Positions 52,902 through 64,000 of a stretch of DNA of 64,000 bases are shown here, piece after piece. A program made the translations under genes and the position numbers. The notes under the pieces were generated by a model. The model was given only the letters and a program-made list of their open reading frames with translations. It was not told the origin of the DNA and did no database searches. This DNA is from Bufo bufo. Taxonomy: Eukaryota; Chordata; Amphibia; Anura; Bufonidae. Within the stretch, counting starts at the first letter, position 1; each line of letters starts with the position of its first letter. The DNA lies in contig NC_053392.1 in NCBI RefSeq assembly GCF_905171765.1, forward strand, positions 404,716,565 to 404,780,564, given 5' to 3'.

Positions 52902-53076
52902 CTCTTTGCATAAATGTCATGTAATTGTCGATAAAAGCCTTTGAAACGTATGAAGTGTGTGTAATTATATTTCACTACATCACAGAAACAACTGAAACAA
53001 AGATCTAAAAGCAGTTTAGCTGCAAACTTTGTGAAACTAATATTTGTGTCATTCTCAAAACTTTTGGCCATGACTG

Positions 53077-53465
53077 TAGATTTAAATCAATACATAAATA
53101 AATACATTTAAAAAACAACCATTCAATAAATAATTAAATTAATCTACATATACATGATTACATAAATTCATCAATACAGAAATATGACAATAAATTAATA
53201 AATAAATAAATATATTACAAATATTCTATTTAATAAAATTAATACATTATACATGATTAAAATTTTTTATTAAAATAGAAAAATACATATATATTTTTTT
53301 TTATAAATCAATAAATCAATCAATCTAGAAATACATGATTAAATAAAATAAATATAGAAATATATAAATAAATGAAATCATAAATACATAAAAAAAAAAT
53401 CTTCATGAAATAAATAAATTATTATATACATCAATAAATACATAAAAAAAGTAAAAACAAACAAC
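53077..53465 (+). repeat. AT-rich low-complexity tract
   Basis: Irregular repeats of AATAAATACATA/ATCAATAAAT type, about 390 bp. It may be the 3' untranslated part of the hAT-2 element on the minus strand, split from 44767-44846 by the Tc1 insertion. Confidence 0.65.
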
Positions 53466-53511
53466 GCAGTTTTTGAGGGAGAGACTAGGAGAGGGATGGA
53501 CAAGGGACCCT

Positions 53512-56400
53512 TCAGCGTCCTGAACCGAAAGCGGGGGCCAAGAAGTCGCCGCCGATCCAGGACTGGTTCATTTTGATAAATGTCAGTCTGTCCACGGAGT
53601 CAGTGGACAGACGGGTCCGCTTGTCGGTGACCACCCCACCTGCCGCGCTAAATGTCCGCTCAGACAGTATGCTGGAGGGGGGGCAAAGACAGTAACTCCA
53701 GCACATAATGAGCGAGCTCACGACAGGTGTCCAGCCTGGCAACCCAGTACTCCATGGGGTCGTCGGTGCTCATGCTGTCGGAAGCACCAACTGACCCAAT
53801 GTAGTCTGCCACCATGCGGGCCAGCCGCTGGTGGTGACTGCTGCTACTTGGTCACGCAGACTGGTAGAACAAGATCATCTCACCCATAAGGTCATCTGCT
53901 CGGCTGGTGCTGCTGCCGCCAGCCACCTACTGGGTGAGATGGGCGGGGAGAACTGGAGCATGAGGCTGAGGGTTTGCCTGGGATGAACTTCTCCAGTTTT
54001 CCCTTGCAGCAAGGGTCTAAAAGGGTGGCCAACCAATAATAATCCCTCTCCTTAGTTTTCCTGATCCAGTGGGCCCTCCTGAGGCATCGCAGCATGTGGC
54101 CAGCCATGGGGAAGAGGACAGCCCGCTGTGACTCTTCATGGCTGTCTGGGACCATGACCTCATGGTCCTCCTGCTGCTGTCGCTGCTTCTCCCAGTGGGA
54201 ACTGCCCCACCCCCGGACTAACAGTGACCCCAGCACTGGCTCTCCCTCCTGACCAGGCCCAGATTCGCGGACTTCCTCAAACTCTGCAACAAATTCCTCC
54301 TCCTCCTCCTCATCCTGGGCCTGGTCTTGGTGGAGCATTGTTGCCTCTTCTTGCTCCACCAAGGCACTCTCCCCAGCCTCGAGCAGGCGATCTAGTGTCC
54401 TGTCCAGCTGGAACACTATGGGGAGCACGTCATTGAGGCCAACATGCTTCCTCCTGACCATATTGGTTGCCTGCTCAAATGGGGCCAACATGTGGCAGAC
54501 CTGCTGTATCTGCCCTCACTCAGCATTAGTGATGTAGGAGAGTGGGTGTGATGGCCCTGGAGTGCCTAGATAAAGCAGGTATTCCCTCACCGCCCGTCGC
54601 TGTTGCCACAACCTCTCCAGCATCTGGAGGGTGGACTTCCACCGCATAATGCTGTCCACAATTAGCCTGTGAGGGGGCAGGCTGTTTTCCTGCTGCAGTT
54701 TGGACAGGGACACTGTGGCGGTTGTGGAGCGTCGGAAGTCGCTGGCAATCTTCCGTACCCTTTGCACAATGTCACTCAACCCTGGGATTGTGCGTAGGAC
54801 TTTTTGTACCACAAGGTTGAAGACATGTTCCATGCAGAACACATGTGTAAGACTGCCTCATGGAGGGAGGCGAGGAGGTTGCTCCTTACCTGCCTCTAGC
54901 CTGCGGGGTGTCAGCCACTTCTGGACCTGAGCCTGTAGTGTGGCCAGACACCCAATGGGCTGTAAAACTGATGTATCGTCCCTACCCATGTCTGCTGGTC
55001 CAAGCATCCATTGTCAGGTGCACCCTGTCGCTGACAGCACGATCCAGTAACAGGGATACGTTCTGCGCATTGTGCCGGTGTAGGGCAGGGACGCTGGTCC
55101 TGGCAAAAAAATGGCGGCTGGGGACACGTCATCTGGATTGGGCCTGCTCCAACATCTGCCGGAATGGATTGCTGTCCACAAGATTAAAGGGCAACAGATG
55201 TTGGGTTATAACCCTTGCTAGGAGCCCATTAAGTGAACGCACGCATCGGGGGCATAGGGCGCAGTACGTTCAAAAGTGTCGGCAACCGACGGCTGGCGCC
55301 GGACGGCAGTGGAGGACATAGAGGAGGGTGCAGAGGAATGGCTGCCGGTACCAGTACCTCTAGGAGAGGGAGCGGGAGAGTGGGAATGCATAGTTGGAAA
55401 GGGTTGGGGTGGCTGCAGTACACAGGCAGGAGCTGCTGTCCCCTGTGCACTGCTGGTGGCACTGCTGCTATGACCACCCTGCATCTGTTCCCACTCCCGC
55501 CAGTGGTTGACTCTCAGGTGCTGGGAAAATGCATTGGTACCCAGCCGAGCCTCAGACACCCTTGCATGGCAGAGCTGACAGATGGCAATTGTCACATCGT
55601 CTGCTGCCAGGGTGAAGTAAGCCCAAACAGGCGACTTATGCACCAACCTCCTGTCATATGGGGTGGTGCTGACTTGTGCATGTTCGGGTTCGGTGCACAC
55701 AGGTTGAGCTGGCTGATGCTGCTGCCTCCTCCTGCTGCCATCATCAGTGGAGCCACTGACGCTGGGCTCCCTGGCAACCTGTCGCACTATTTGCCTCTGG
55801 TGCCTACCTTTCTTCTCATCAGTGCTGCTGATGTCTGACAAGGGAGGTGGCACCCATTCATGGTCACCCTCCTCTTCGTCCCCCGATATGTCAGACCCAG
55901 GGCCAACCAGTGGTGGACTGATAGGAACAGCAGATGTGGAGCCCCTGAACTGGCTCCGCTGTCCCCTCGCTGATGCCTGGGTCTGACTAGGTGCGGGGTT
56001 AGTGGCTGATACCACCCACACCTGTTGGAAGGGATTTCACTGGGGTAATGACAGGCAGTACCCCCTCCTCCTCCATCCTTTCCAAAAGGTTCTGTGCATG
56101 AGGACTGAACTGCAATTCAGCCTCCTGCATTACCTCCCCCAAGATGTTCCTCTCACTGTCGCGCTCAAACAGGAGCAGGGTAGATTCTTGGTGGCTAGGG
56201 GTTGGTCCTACAGGAGAAGGAGTGCTGCTGCTGCTCGGAGCCGGGACAACTTACTCCGTGGCACTGGCTTGTGCCATGAGAACCACTACTACCTCAGCGT
56301 CCTGAATAGAAATGGGGTGGCTGCCACCCACAAAGAAATCACGAATGAGGCGGACGCCCCTGACACCTGTGCCTGCCCCTCTGTGGGTAGAGGAGCGGCC
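53512..56400 (-). pseudogene. hAT-2 transposase (BED finger), broken
   Basis: On the minus strand: Ser/Pro-rich N-terminus, a BED finger in the frame 55218-56021 (SPVWAYFTLAADDV, ICQLCHARVSEARLGTNAFS, QHLRVNHW), then after stops TMDAWTSRHG-type text near 55015 (first Asp), MFCMEHVFNLVVQKVL (54842-54795), SIMRWKSTLQMLERLWQQ, an acidic linker (EEEEEFVAEFEEVRE, 54297-54253) and the C-terminal dimerisation part SILSERTFSAAGGVVTDKRT (about 53673-53614). Domain order equals hAT-1 but with limited sequence likeness. At least four frames are needed to read it. Confidence 0.8.
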
Positions 56401-57372
56401 CCGTGTTTGAACGCCCACGTGAAGTACTCATAATAATTAGTTTTTATGTAGAAAATAACAAAAAAAAGGATAAAGGAATTTTGGAAAAACTTTATTGGGA
56501 TGGGGACTCTGGGGCAAAAATAAAATAAAATAAAATCAATAACAGTAAAAGGCTTTTTTTGTTTTTGTTTCAACTAACAAAAGACGCAGACACTACACCA
56601 ACTGAACAGTAACAAACTAACAATAAAAACTAAAACTAATAACCTTTTTTTTTTTAACTAACAAAAGACGCAGACACTGACACAGACACTACAGCAACTA
56701 AACAACAAGAAACTAACACTTTTATTTATTTTTTTATTACCCGCCACTAGACTAAAACACTAAAACACAACTAAAGCCTACACTATACTATACCTAACCT
56801 AGACACTGCTCTTGAACCTATTAGCTGCACTATTCACTAACTAACCTATACTATCTCACAGCTAACTATACCCTACACTACACCATGCACTAGAACCTAT
56901 CAACTGCACTATTCACTAACCTAAACTCACACTAACTAAACAGATTATATATTTTACCTACCTATCACTATACCCTAAACTAGAACCTATCTTGTACTCT
57001 AACCTACCCTATCTAACACTCTCAATCAAATATATGATTTGCTTTAAAAAAAAAGCACTGCACAGTATTCAGCTCCTCTCACAACCAATAGCACATGAAA
57101 CTGCAGGGAAAGGATCTTATACAGTAAGGGGTGGGCAACTTTCCTATTGGTTGCTAGGGATGTTGCTAACCTCTGACAACTATATTTGCATCCTTCTCAT
57201 TGGCCCACAAGCTAAAAGAAGGGAGGGATCAGTGTCCTCTCGAAGTGGTGATATTCACATCGCAAGAATATTCGTGTTACGAATATTCGAGCTCCTCTCA
57301 CTGACTCGTCACTGTAAGTAAATTGGAGCCTTAGGACTTTGGACCACAATCTAGATGCAGGAAGGGATGATC

Positions 57373-57425
57373 AATTTTTTTTTACACAGTACACTTTTAT
57401 TGTAATGTGTACTGTGTAAAAAAAT
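57373..57425. repeat. Hairpin in hAT-2 5' region
   Basis: TTTTTTTTTACACAGTACAC pairs with GTGTACTGTGTAAAAAAA around a short loop near 57400. Confidence 0.8.
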
Positions 57426-57545
57426 CTAAAAATCGAATATTCATCATTACGAATATATAGCGCTATATTCTAAATATTCGCAAAATCGCAAAGTTCCGAT
57501 ATTCACTATAAAAATTCACTTTGCGAATATTCACGCTCAACACTA

Positions 57546-58024
57546 ATAATTATGTAGTGTGCTGTTTAGCCTACACTAGTTTTCAATATATGTGTCATTG
57601 ACTGTTGCCTAGCAGTGCCCCTCTTGGATGCATATGCTGTCTGTAAAACTTAAGTTTATGTGTTTTGGGTTGCTTAATGCCATGTATGTGCTGTACTATA
57701 CACATTCATGGGTGATGGTATACATAAATATCACATTACATGACAATTCACATAGAAGGTTAGATAGTTATCCTATTTTCCCAGGCAGTATATCTGATGG
57801 GACTGTGATTTGCACCATGTTCACAAACTTCATTTTATGCTTTATATTTCTTGGAAAGACGCCAGCAAATAAAAGGATTGGTCATGTTATGTGAATGCCA
57901 TCCAAACTGTTGCGAATCTACTCTATGTCTGATTGTTACTTATACCAGCAAATTACTGTAGTAATGTTTTTAATTTTTTATAATGTGTTTCTCCTTGTTT
58001 CAATTGTAAATCTAGTTCTTAAAG
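57546..58024. other. No gene seen
   Basis: Unassigned AT-rich sequence. The longest frame (57628-57894, 88 codons) has no recognisable motif. Confidence 0.4.
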
Positions 58025-58650
58025 TATGTGTGTTTGACAAAATAAATAACTGCAAAGGTGCACTGCAATATATGCAATTGAAAATAAAGGCTAAACCCTC
58101 ACGCTAGATGTTAAAATGAGATTTTCGCCAATATATTCCGTTCAAGAACATATCAGAGCCCGCACACCCCGTCAAGGTATCTCAGTTGCCATGGGACCTA
58201 CCGCTAAACCTACCTATAGTGTGTGAACACTGTCTGATAGGTGCTAAGGTCCGACTCAAAGCCAAGCTTCCACAAACTTCCAAAGTAAGATAACAGATAC
58301 AATAGGATGAGGGAGGAGGCTGTGAACCCCCCCCCCTCCCTATAACAGGCTAGTGTGACACAGGCTTTTCAGGTGCTCCAGAATGTTACCAAAGATAAAA
58401 AATGGCACATTCCATACATATTCACTGATTTTTCTCTATATGTATGGAATGTGCCTTTTTTTTTTTTATCTTTGGTAACATTCTGGTGCACCTGATAGCC
58501 TGTGTCACACTAGCCTGTTATAGGTGGGGCTCACAGCCTCCTCCCTCCTCCCATTGTATTTGTGATCTTACTTTGGGGGTTTGTGGAAGCTTGTATTTTT
58601 ATTTGCATATATTGTAGTGCACCTTTGCAGTGATTTATTTATTCTCATAG
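58025..58650. repeat. Foldback element with arms of about 200 bp
   Basis: The left arm (58028-58096 and 58263-58425) pairs with the right arm (58445-58650): ACTGCAAAGGTGCACTGCAA against its complement near 58612-58634, GCTTCCACAAACTTCC against its complement near 58580, TAACAGGCTAGTGTGACACA against its complement near 58500, and AAAAATGGCACATTCCATAC next to the loop. A 166-bp stretch (58097-58262) interrupts the left arm only. Confidence 0.85.
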
Positions 58651-58696
58651 TCTAATCCACACATTATTCCATCTTGTATAGGATTTTTTTTGTTAC

Positions 58697-58775
58697 ACAT
58701 GTGGTCCGCTGTCGGCATCCTCCATTGTAAGCATTATTTGCTGGGGAATGCCGTTTGCAGCGGATCACATGTGGA
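58697..58775. repeat. Hairpin
   Basis: CACATGTGGTCCGCTGTCGGCAT-like left arm, shown here as CACATGTGGTCCGCTG, pairs with CAGCGGATCACATGTG; further pairing GGCAT/ATGCC inside. Probably part of the neighbouring foldback element. Confidence 0.75.
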
Positions 58776-58779
58776 GGTG

Positions 58780-59615
58780 TTGCTCCCCCGGTTATAAATG
58801 CGCTACAGTATTTGGGGTTCTGAGCATTTCCTCCCATTTAGGCCACTTTATTCAGTGATTTGTCAGTAGGTGTATTTGAAACCAAATTTGAGCACACCAG
58901 AAGATATTTAAATGGTGGATTGGTATGGCTCAAGAATGGCCATTAATTGGCCTGAAATATCACCTTTCTTGTATGCAGATTTTCATTTATTATGGAATAA
59001 ACATATCACATAATAATATTTTATAATGTTACATACAGTATGTGCTCGTAAATAGTTCAGCAATATGGGCAATTTCCATAACAATTCTCAGAATTATTTC
59101 AGCAATCTGGATCTAGTCAAAACAATCTTATGTTATGGTTCAAAATGTTTTTCTTGATTGTTAGTGATATGTACCAAGAATATGAGGAGCAACATGTTAT
59201 GAGGAAGTCATAGCTTTCAAACACTGTAACTTTTGACAAGCCATTGTTTTATGTTCTCAAAATGGAAACCCACAGATATCTCACGTTTCCAAACAATTCT
59301 CCAGCTCAGACTACATACCTATAACACAATTCTAACTTTTTCTGCTCGACCACAAGTAGAGATGAGCAAATTTTCAGAAATTTGTTTCCAGTTTAAATCA
59401 AAAGTGCCCCGATTGTCTTGAAAAGTCAGGCATGACACTCTTTGGTCTTCTAGGACTGTATCCAAACCCTTTCAAGGTTTTTAATACCAGGAGAGCATTA
59501 GTAATATCAAAGTGACAGTGACATGTATCACTGTGGGTAAACACAATGTAGCTAATAGTAGCAAACTTCCTGTTTAAAAACACACTGCACTATTTGGATA
59601 TTTTCTGCTTTATAA
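58780..59615. other. No gene; possible hAT-like terminus at 59357
   Basis: Unassigned sequence. TAGAGATGAGCAAATTTTCA at 59357 resembles an hAT left terminus, but no partner end is visible. Confidence 0.35.
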
Positions 59616-59617
59616 AA

Positions 59618-60005
59618 TTACAGTCACCCACATTCTTACATTACAGCAATTTAATCATGCAGACTTCAACAATAAAATTGATATTGCTCTTTTGTGAGTC
59701 ATTATATCATACTTATGACTCATAGATTAAACATCTTTAAGTCCTTTCATACAAAAATGTCATACAAAATCACTGGTTACATGGGTAAATTCCAACATAT
59801 GAAGGACGCTGAGCCCAACATCTTCTTGGCCTCCTCCCTGCCATGGAATGTTTCGGGAGACTCTGAGCCCTTACTCATGCTAAGCAGTATGACACTCATT
59901 ACTAAACAGGAGTATCTATTTTATTGTTGAAGTTTGCATGATTGAATTTCATGATTGAATTGAGTAGAGCTCCTTGTGTGGATTTATAAATGGGTGACTG
60001 CATTT
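59618..60005. repeat. Element with inverted ends, about 390 bp
   Basis: ACAGTCACCCACATTC at 59621 is matched by GGGTGACTGC at 59992 (inverted), and AATTTAATCATGCAGACTTC by GAAGTTTGCATGATTGAATT at 59930-59949. The space between is not coding. A MITE is likely; the type is unknown. Confidence 0.5.
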
Positions 60006-60703
60006 TGTACTGTGTTTAGGATGACACACATACTGTGTCCATTGCCACGCTGTCTTTTATCAGACATTTTATATTTAAGTGAGGCACCACTGAGCTTGTT
60101 CTGGCTTTTATGCCTATTATTATGAAGCAAAATGTTTAGAAGTCATATTGTTTGTCTACTAAAAGCACACTGTATTGTTGCTTGTTACTGATATTATTGT
60201 TGCCTAAGTTTGATGCCGAACAATATATAAATTGTATGGACTAACACATTAGATATATGAAAAATTATCATAATATCATGAATCATGTGATTATTGAAAT
60301 CATGCCTGGATTTAAATTTAAGTTCAAATTTATTTGAAAAACATGTTTAATTAGGATGCAGACTGAAGTATAATGCTGCTGAATAAATGCTTGATATAGA
60401 ACAATATGTCAATTTTGGTGACGCTATTAGGTATTTGCAAAACAATGAATGATGTCAAGTGCATGATGTCTGTTTCAGAATTCACTGGCACACTGTGAGC
60501 ACAAGAATTAATATTATTGAAGAAGATTTCTAAACAATGTAATGAAGATTGATGATTTACAAATTAATGTAAGACCCTAATCCACAATCTATCTGTATTC
60601 TGTTTTTTACTGTCGCTCATTCTCTGGTTGATATTCTATCTCTCTGTGTATCCTCACAAAGCAGCAGCATTTCCTGCTTGGGCTGATTTGGCTATCACCC
60701 ATC
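60006..60703. other. No gene seen
   Basis: AT-rich sequence without supported ORFs or repeats. It may be host intergenic sequence. Confidence 0.4.
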
Positions 60704-60711
60704 CTCTAAAT

Positions 60712-60858
60712 CAGGCATCCTCAAACTGAGACCCTCCAGCTGTTGCAAAATTACAACTCCCAGCATGCCCGAACAGCCTACAGGTATCAGCTTACAGCAG
60801 GGCATTATGGGAGTTGTAGTTTTACAACAGCTGGAGAGCCGCAGTTTGAGGATGCCTG
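60712..60858. mobile_element. Small hAT-type MITE, 147 bp, palindromic
   Basis: Begins CAGGCATCCTCAAACTG and ends CAGTTTGAGGATGCCTG; internal blocks CAGCTGTTGCAAAATTACAA and TTGTAGTTTTACAACAGCTG pair as well. An exact 8-bp duplication CTCTAAAT lies at 60704-60711 and 60859-60866. Non-coding; needs a transposase in trans. Confidence 0.9.
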
Positions 60859-60866
60859 CTCTAAAT

Positions 60867-61490
60867 CCTCAGTGACCCACAAGCGAGTGATTAGTGCAAA
60901 ACAAATCCCAAAGGAGTCAGATTCGCCAAAATCTAAAACTTTAGGGAAACTCGTAAAGTATTAGATTCATTCTGAAATGATAGTTTCAGCTGTAGCCACA
61001 AAAAAATATTTTTCTATTTTCCTTCTAGGATATCTTCTCATTTACAATATATGCTACTATTTGGGATAGGAATCAATGTATATATCGGTAGTAAAACTTC
61101 AGATCAATTGGACTTGTATTTTCTCTTTAAAACATATCGCTATTCGCCTGACTGTCTTTCTCAATTAGAACGACTTGTACAAGAAATATACAACATTAAA
61201 TACTAGTGAATTATGCTTCATTCAGCATAATCTGTTTATAATAATCAACAAGATAAGATGTTGATTGCAATATGGATCACTGAAGCTATAAGGTATGATT
61301 TAACTTTCTTGGGAGAGGTGTTAGAGCAGCATTGTAAGCAGCAGACAATAGATGTCGCATTCTTCCACCTCTATTCAAGCTCGGTTTCTCTAATTTCACA
61401 TAAGTATTATTTTACACCTCTTTCTTTGTATCAGTCTTCCTCTGTGTCTAAGATGCAAGCCTTGTTGTCAGCTGTTGAGGAAGGGTTGAG
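60867..61490. other. No gene seen
   Basis: Unassigned sequence with short chance frames. It may be host intergenic sequence. Confidence 0.4.
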
Positions 61491-61680
61491 ACGCTTGCAT
61501 ATATATACATACATGCATGCAAACACGTGCGTGCATGTATGATATATATGCATGCATTAATGGTCACTTTATGGGAGGATGTGTGCAGATGTGCCCAGCA
61601 TCTGCGCACGTCTGGCCATGGTGACCCACAGGGGCTCATGGTGGCCCCTGTGGGAAATATGTGCCCCCTTAGTATATATA

Positions 61681-63241
61681 CAGGGAGTGCAGAATTATTA
61701 GGCAAGTTGTATTTTTGAGGATTAATTTTATTATTGAACAACAACCATGTTCTCAATGAACCCCAAAAACTCAATATCAAAGCTGAATATTTTTGGAAGT
61801 AGTTTTCAGTTTGTTTTTAGTTTTAGCTATTTTAGGGGGATATCTGTGTGTGCAGGTGACTATTACTGTGCATAATTATTAGGCAACTTAACAAAAAACA
61901 AATATATACCCATTTCAATTATTTATTTTTACCAGTGAAACCAATATAACATCTCAACATTCACAAATATACATTTCTGACATTCAAAAACAAAACAAAA
62001 ACAAATCAGTGACCAATATAGCCACCTTTCTTTGCAAGGACACTCAAAAGCCTGCCATCCATGGATTCTGTCAGTGTTTTGATCTGTTCACCATCAACAT
62101 TGCGTGCAGCAGCAACCACAGCCTCCCAGACACTGTTCAGAGAGGTGTACTGTTTTCCCTCCTTGTAAATCTCACATTTGATGATGGACCACAGGTTCTC
62201 AATGGGGTTCAGATCAGGTGAACAAGGAGGCCATGTCATTAGATTTTCTTCTTTTATACCCTTTCTTGCCAGCCACGCTGTGGAGTACTTGGACGCGTGT
62301 GATGGAGCATTGTCCTGCATGAAAATCATGTTTTTCTTGAAGGATGCAGACTTCTTCCTGTACCACTGCTTGAAGAAGGTGTCTTCCAGAAACTGTCAGT
62401 AGGGACTGGGAGTTGAGCTTGACTCCATCCTCAACCGAAAAGGCCCCACAAGCTCATCTTTGATGATACCAGCCAACCCAGTACTCCACCTCCACCTTGC
62501 TTGGCATCTGAGTCAGACTGGAGCTCTCTGCCCTTTACCAATCCAGCCACGGGCCATCCATCTGGCCCATCAAGACTCACTCTCATTTCATCCAGTCCAT
62601 AAAACCTTAGAAAAATCAGTCTTGAGATATTCTTGGCCCAGTCTTGACGTTTCAGCTTGTGTGTCTTGTTCAGTGGTGGTCGTCTTTCAGCCTTTCTTAC
62701 CTTGGCCATGTCTCTGAGTATTGCACACCTTGTGCTTTTTGGGCACTCAGTGATGTTGCAGCTCTGAAATATGGCCAACCTGGTGGCAAGTGGCATCTTG
62801 GCAGCCTGCACGCTTGACTTTTCTCAGTTCATGGGCAGTTATTTTGCCGCCTTGGTTTTTCCACACGCTTCTTGCGACCCTGTTGACTATTTTGAATGAA
62901 ACGCTTGATTGTTCGATGATCACGCTTCAGAAGCTTTGCAATTTTAAGAGTGCTGCATCCCTCTGCAAGATATCTCACTATTTTTGACTTTTCTGAGCCT
63001 GTCAAGTCCTTCTTTTGACCCATTTTGCCAAAGGAAAGGAAGTTGCCTAATAATTATGCACACCTAATATAGGGTGTTGATGTCATTAGACCAGACCCCT
63101 TCTCATTACAGAGATGCACATCACCTAATATGCTTAATTGGTAGTAGGCTTTCGAGCCTATACAGCTTGGAGTAAGACAACATGCATAAAGAGGATGATG
63201 TGGTCAAAATACTCATTTGCCTAATAATTCTGCACTCCCTG
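61681..63241 (-). mobile_element. Tc1/mariner transposon, DD37E type, complete ends
   Basis: Terminal repeats CAGGGAGTGCAGAATTATTA and its complement at the right end, both next to TA. 1561 bp. A transposase remnant lies on the minus strand (62006-63023). Inserted in the hairpin-rich element. Confidence 0.92.
62006..63023 (-). pseudogene. Tc1/mariner transposase, frameshifted
   Basis: Three minus-strand pieces: 62829-63023 with MGQKKDLTGSEKSKIVRYLA and a helix-turn-helix (TLKIAKLLKRDHRTIKRFI), 62431-62811 with CNITECPKSTRCAILRDM and LDEMRVSLDGPDG (first catalytic Asp), and 62006-62329 with IFMQDNAPSHASKYS (second Asp) and SPDLNPIENLWSIIK (Glu). I count 37 residues between the last two, hence DD37E. 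Frameshifts near 62820 and 62400 separate the pieces. Ends and catalytic residues are kept, so decay is mild. Confidence 0.88.
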
Positions 63242-63579
63242 TATATACATATATATATATATAAACTGTGGCCCCTTGTTCTATATATATATCTATAATC
63301 CCCCCTTTATAATATGTATAGGGCTGTGGCCCCTTGTGTACATGTGTATACATATTAGGATGTATATGCATGTATATAACTGTGCCCCTTATGCCCCCTG
63401 ATGTGTATATATATATTTATATATCTATGTCCCTTATATTGGTGTACACATGTGTATGGATGTGCCCCATGCATCCATACACATATATATTATACAATAT
63501 TCCCCCCCCCCTCCATACACCTGAAACCAGATGCATCGGTGTGAATGTCCCCCAAGCATTCACACAGATGCAATCTGGT

Positions 63580-63925
63580 TGATTGCATCAGAATGACCGG
63601 ACTAAGGTCCGGTAATCCTGATAACTACAAAGGACTCGGATGCCACAGAATCTGAGCCCTTTGATATAATTGTCGCCAGCGCCGCTGGAGACAATTATAC
63701 ATGATAGAAGAAGGGGAGAAGCCTCCCCTCCTTCTATTATGCGCATTCCGGCAGCGAAATTAACATCTTGCTGGCCGGAATGCAGAGTGCCACAGGCGGG
63801 AGATCAAAGGCTTCTCTCGCCTGTTGGCGTGCAGCGCGTCCCCAATGTGCGGGCCGGCGCAGTGACGTCATATCACTGCGCCGGCCCACGTGGATGATGG
63901 GCGCGCGCCCCCTGGTGGGCGGTGC
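63580..63925 (+). repeat. Chain of seven hairpins at the right edge
   Basis: ACCGGAC/GTCCGGT, AAGGACTCGGAT/ATCTGAGCCCTTT, ATAATTGTC/GACAATTAT, ATAGAAG...CTTCTAT, GCATTCCGGC/GCCGGAATGC, CAGGCGGGAGA/TCTCTCGCCTG and GGGCCGGCGCAGTGA/TCACTGCGCCGGCCC follow each other with little spacer. Together they make a third sequence-unrelated hairpin chain in the window. Confidence 0.85.
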
Positions 63926-64000
63926 TGGAGTGCGGCCGCCGGGGATAAATGCTCCCTGATCCCCTACTGATATATCTCTCCCCTGGTTAACCCTATCACC

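Larger units (their letters stand above)
44847..53076 (+). mobile_element. Tc1/mariner transposon, split by PLE-2
   Basis: TA lies at 44845-44846 and 53077-53078. The right terminus reads, as reverse complement, CAGTCATGGCCAAAAGTTTT. The left terminus keeps only CAGT and then ACATAAATATTGG, so part of the left inverted repeat is lost. The transposase is split: N-terminal part 45191-45790, C-terminal part 52497-52901. The interruption is PLE-2, with the duplication TCACAATTTTG at 45792-45802 and 52486-52496. Without PLE-2 it is about 1.55 kb, normal for the family. Confidence 0.88.
53470..57545 (-). mobile_element. hAT transposon hAT-2, decayed, 5' end clear
   Basis: The 5' terminus on the minus strand is TAGTGTTGAGCGTGAATATT, starting at 57545, the same as the MITEs at 13027 and 17930. 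This links those MITEs to an hAT family with a transposase. The transposase remnant lies at 53512-56400. The 3' terminus was not found; AT-rich sequence takes its place. Confidence 0.65.
61500..63965. mobile_element. Hairpin-rich element split by a Tc1/mariner copy
   Basis: Hairpins lie on both sides of the Tc1 insertion. Left: GCATGCATGCAAACACGTGC/GCGTGCATG, GTGTGCAGATG/CATCTGCGCAC, CCACAGGGGC/GCCCCTGTGG. Right: TGTATGGATG/CATCCATACA, ATAATTGTCGCCAGC/GCTGGAGACAATTAT, GATAGAAGAAGGGGAG/CTCCCCTCCTTCTATT, GCATTCCGGC/GCCGGAATGC, GGGCCGGCGCAGTGA/TCACTGCGCCGGCCC. Many TATATA and CCCCTT blocks are repeated between. The architecture resembles the hairpin chains of the TTAA elements but sequences are unrelated, and the ends are not found; the right end may lie outside the window. 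Confidence 0.6.

Overview
The window contains no recognisable host protein-coding gene and no tRNA or rRNA gene. It is a dense, nested mosaic of transposable elements, foldback repeats and tandem arrays. The mix (DIRS tyrosine-recombinase retrotransposon, Penelope-like elements with inverted arms, a chromovirus with a chromodomain, BED-finger hAT elements, several Tc1/mariner families, CR1 and L1-type LINE ends, long TTAA-flanked non-autonomous elements) suggests a vertebrate, most likely a frog or toad. That assignment is inference from repeat content; no host gene confirms it.

Layout. 1-8500: a DIRS-like element on the + strand, entering from upstream of the window. It is split by a Penelope-like element (PLE-1, 523-5280, minus strand, 15-bp target duplication) and by a solo LTR (5756-6651, minus strand, 5-bp target duplication). 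8500-12050: minisatellites, then a truncated copy of a TTAA-flanked element (family A, minus). 12050-17930: repeat fragments, a Ty3-type LTR fragment, a tRNA-derived SINE, a long hairpin and a complete TTAA-flanked element of family B (14435-16879). 17930-22750: a palindromic hAT-like MITE, an internally deleted Tc1 element and a CR1 LINE 3' end. 23068-34782: one hAT element (8-bp target duplication CTCATAAA) whose 5' part carries a nearly intact chromovirus (23668-29228, 5-bp target duplication AGTAC, LTRs about 1% divergent) and whose 3' part carries a 120-bp tandem array. 34783-41000: exon-like remnants, 96-bp and 76-bp tandem arrays around a Penelope-like fragment, and a 1.6-kb palindrome. 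41218-44762: a complete family A TTAA element. 44847-53076: a Tc1/mariner element split by a second Penelope-like element (PLE-2, 45803-52485, plus strand). 53470-57545: a second, decayed hAT element on the minus strand. 57560-64000: foldback elements, a small hAT MITE, and a hairpin-rich element split by a further Tc1/mariner copy (61681-63241).

How the parts relate. Insertion order can be read from nesting: DIRS is older than PLE-1 and the solo LTR, hAT-1 is older than the chromovirus, and the Tc1 at 44847 is older than PLE-2. The chromovirus is the only element that looks intact enough to have been active recently: it has both LTRs, Gag, a 1160-codon Pol, a polypurine tract and a primer site complementary to its own predicted RNA 5' end. 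Every transposase and Penelope polymerase seen is broken.

The most unusual signals are strings of 7-11 consecutive hairpins at one end of the TTAA-flanked elements, with paired (compensatory) base differences between copies; a hammerhead ribozyme fold in one arm of PLE-2 with all core residues present; and the self-priming design of the chromovirus. Boundaries supported by target duplications are given to the base; others are approximate.
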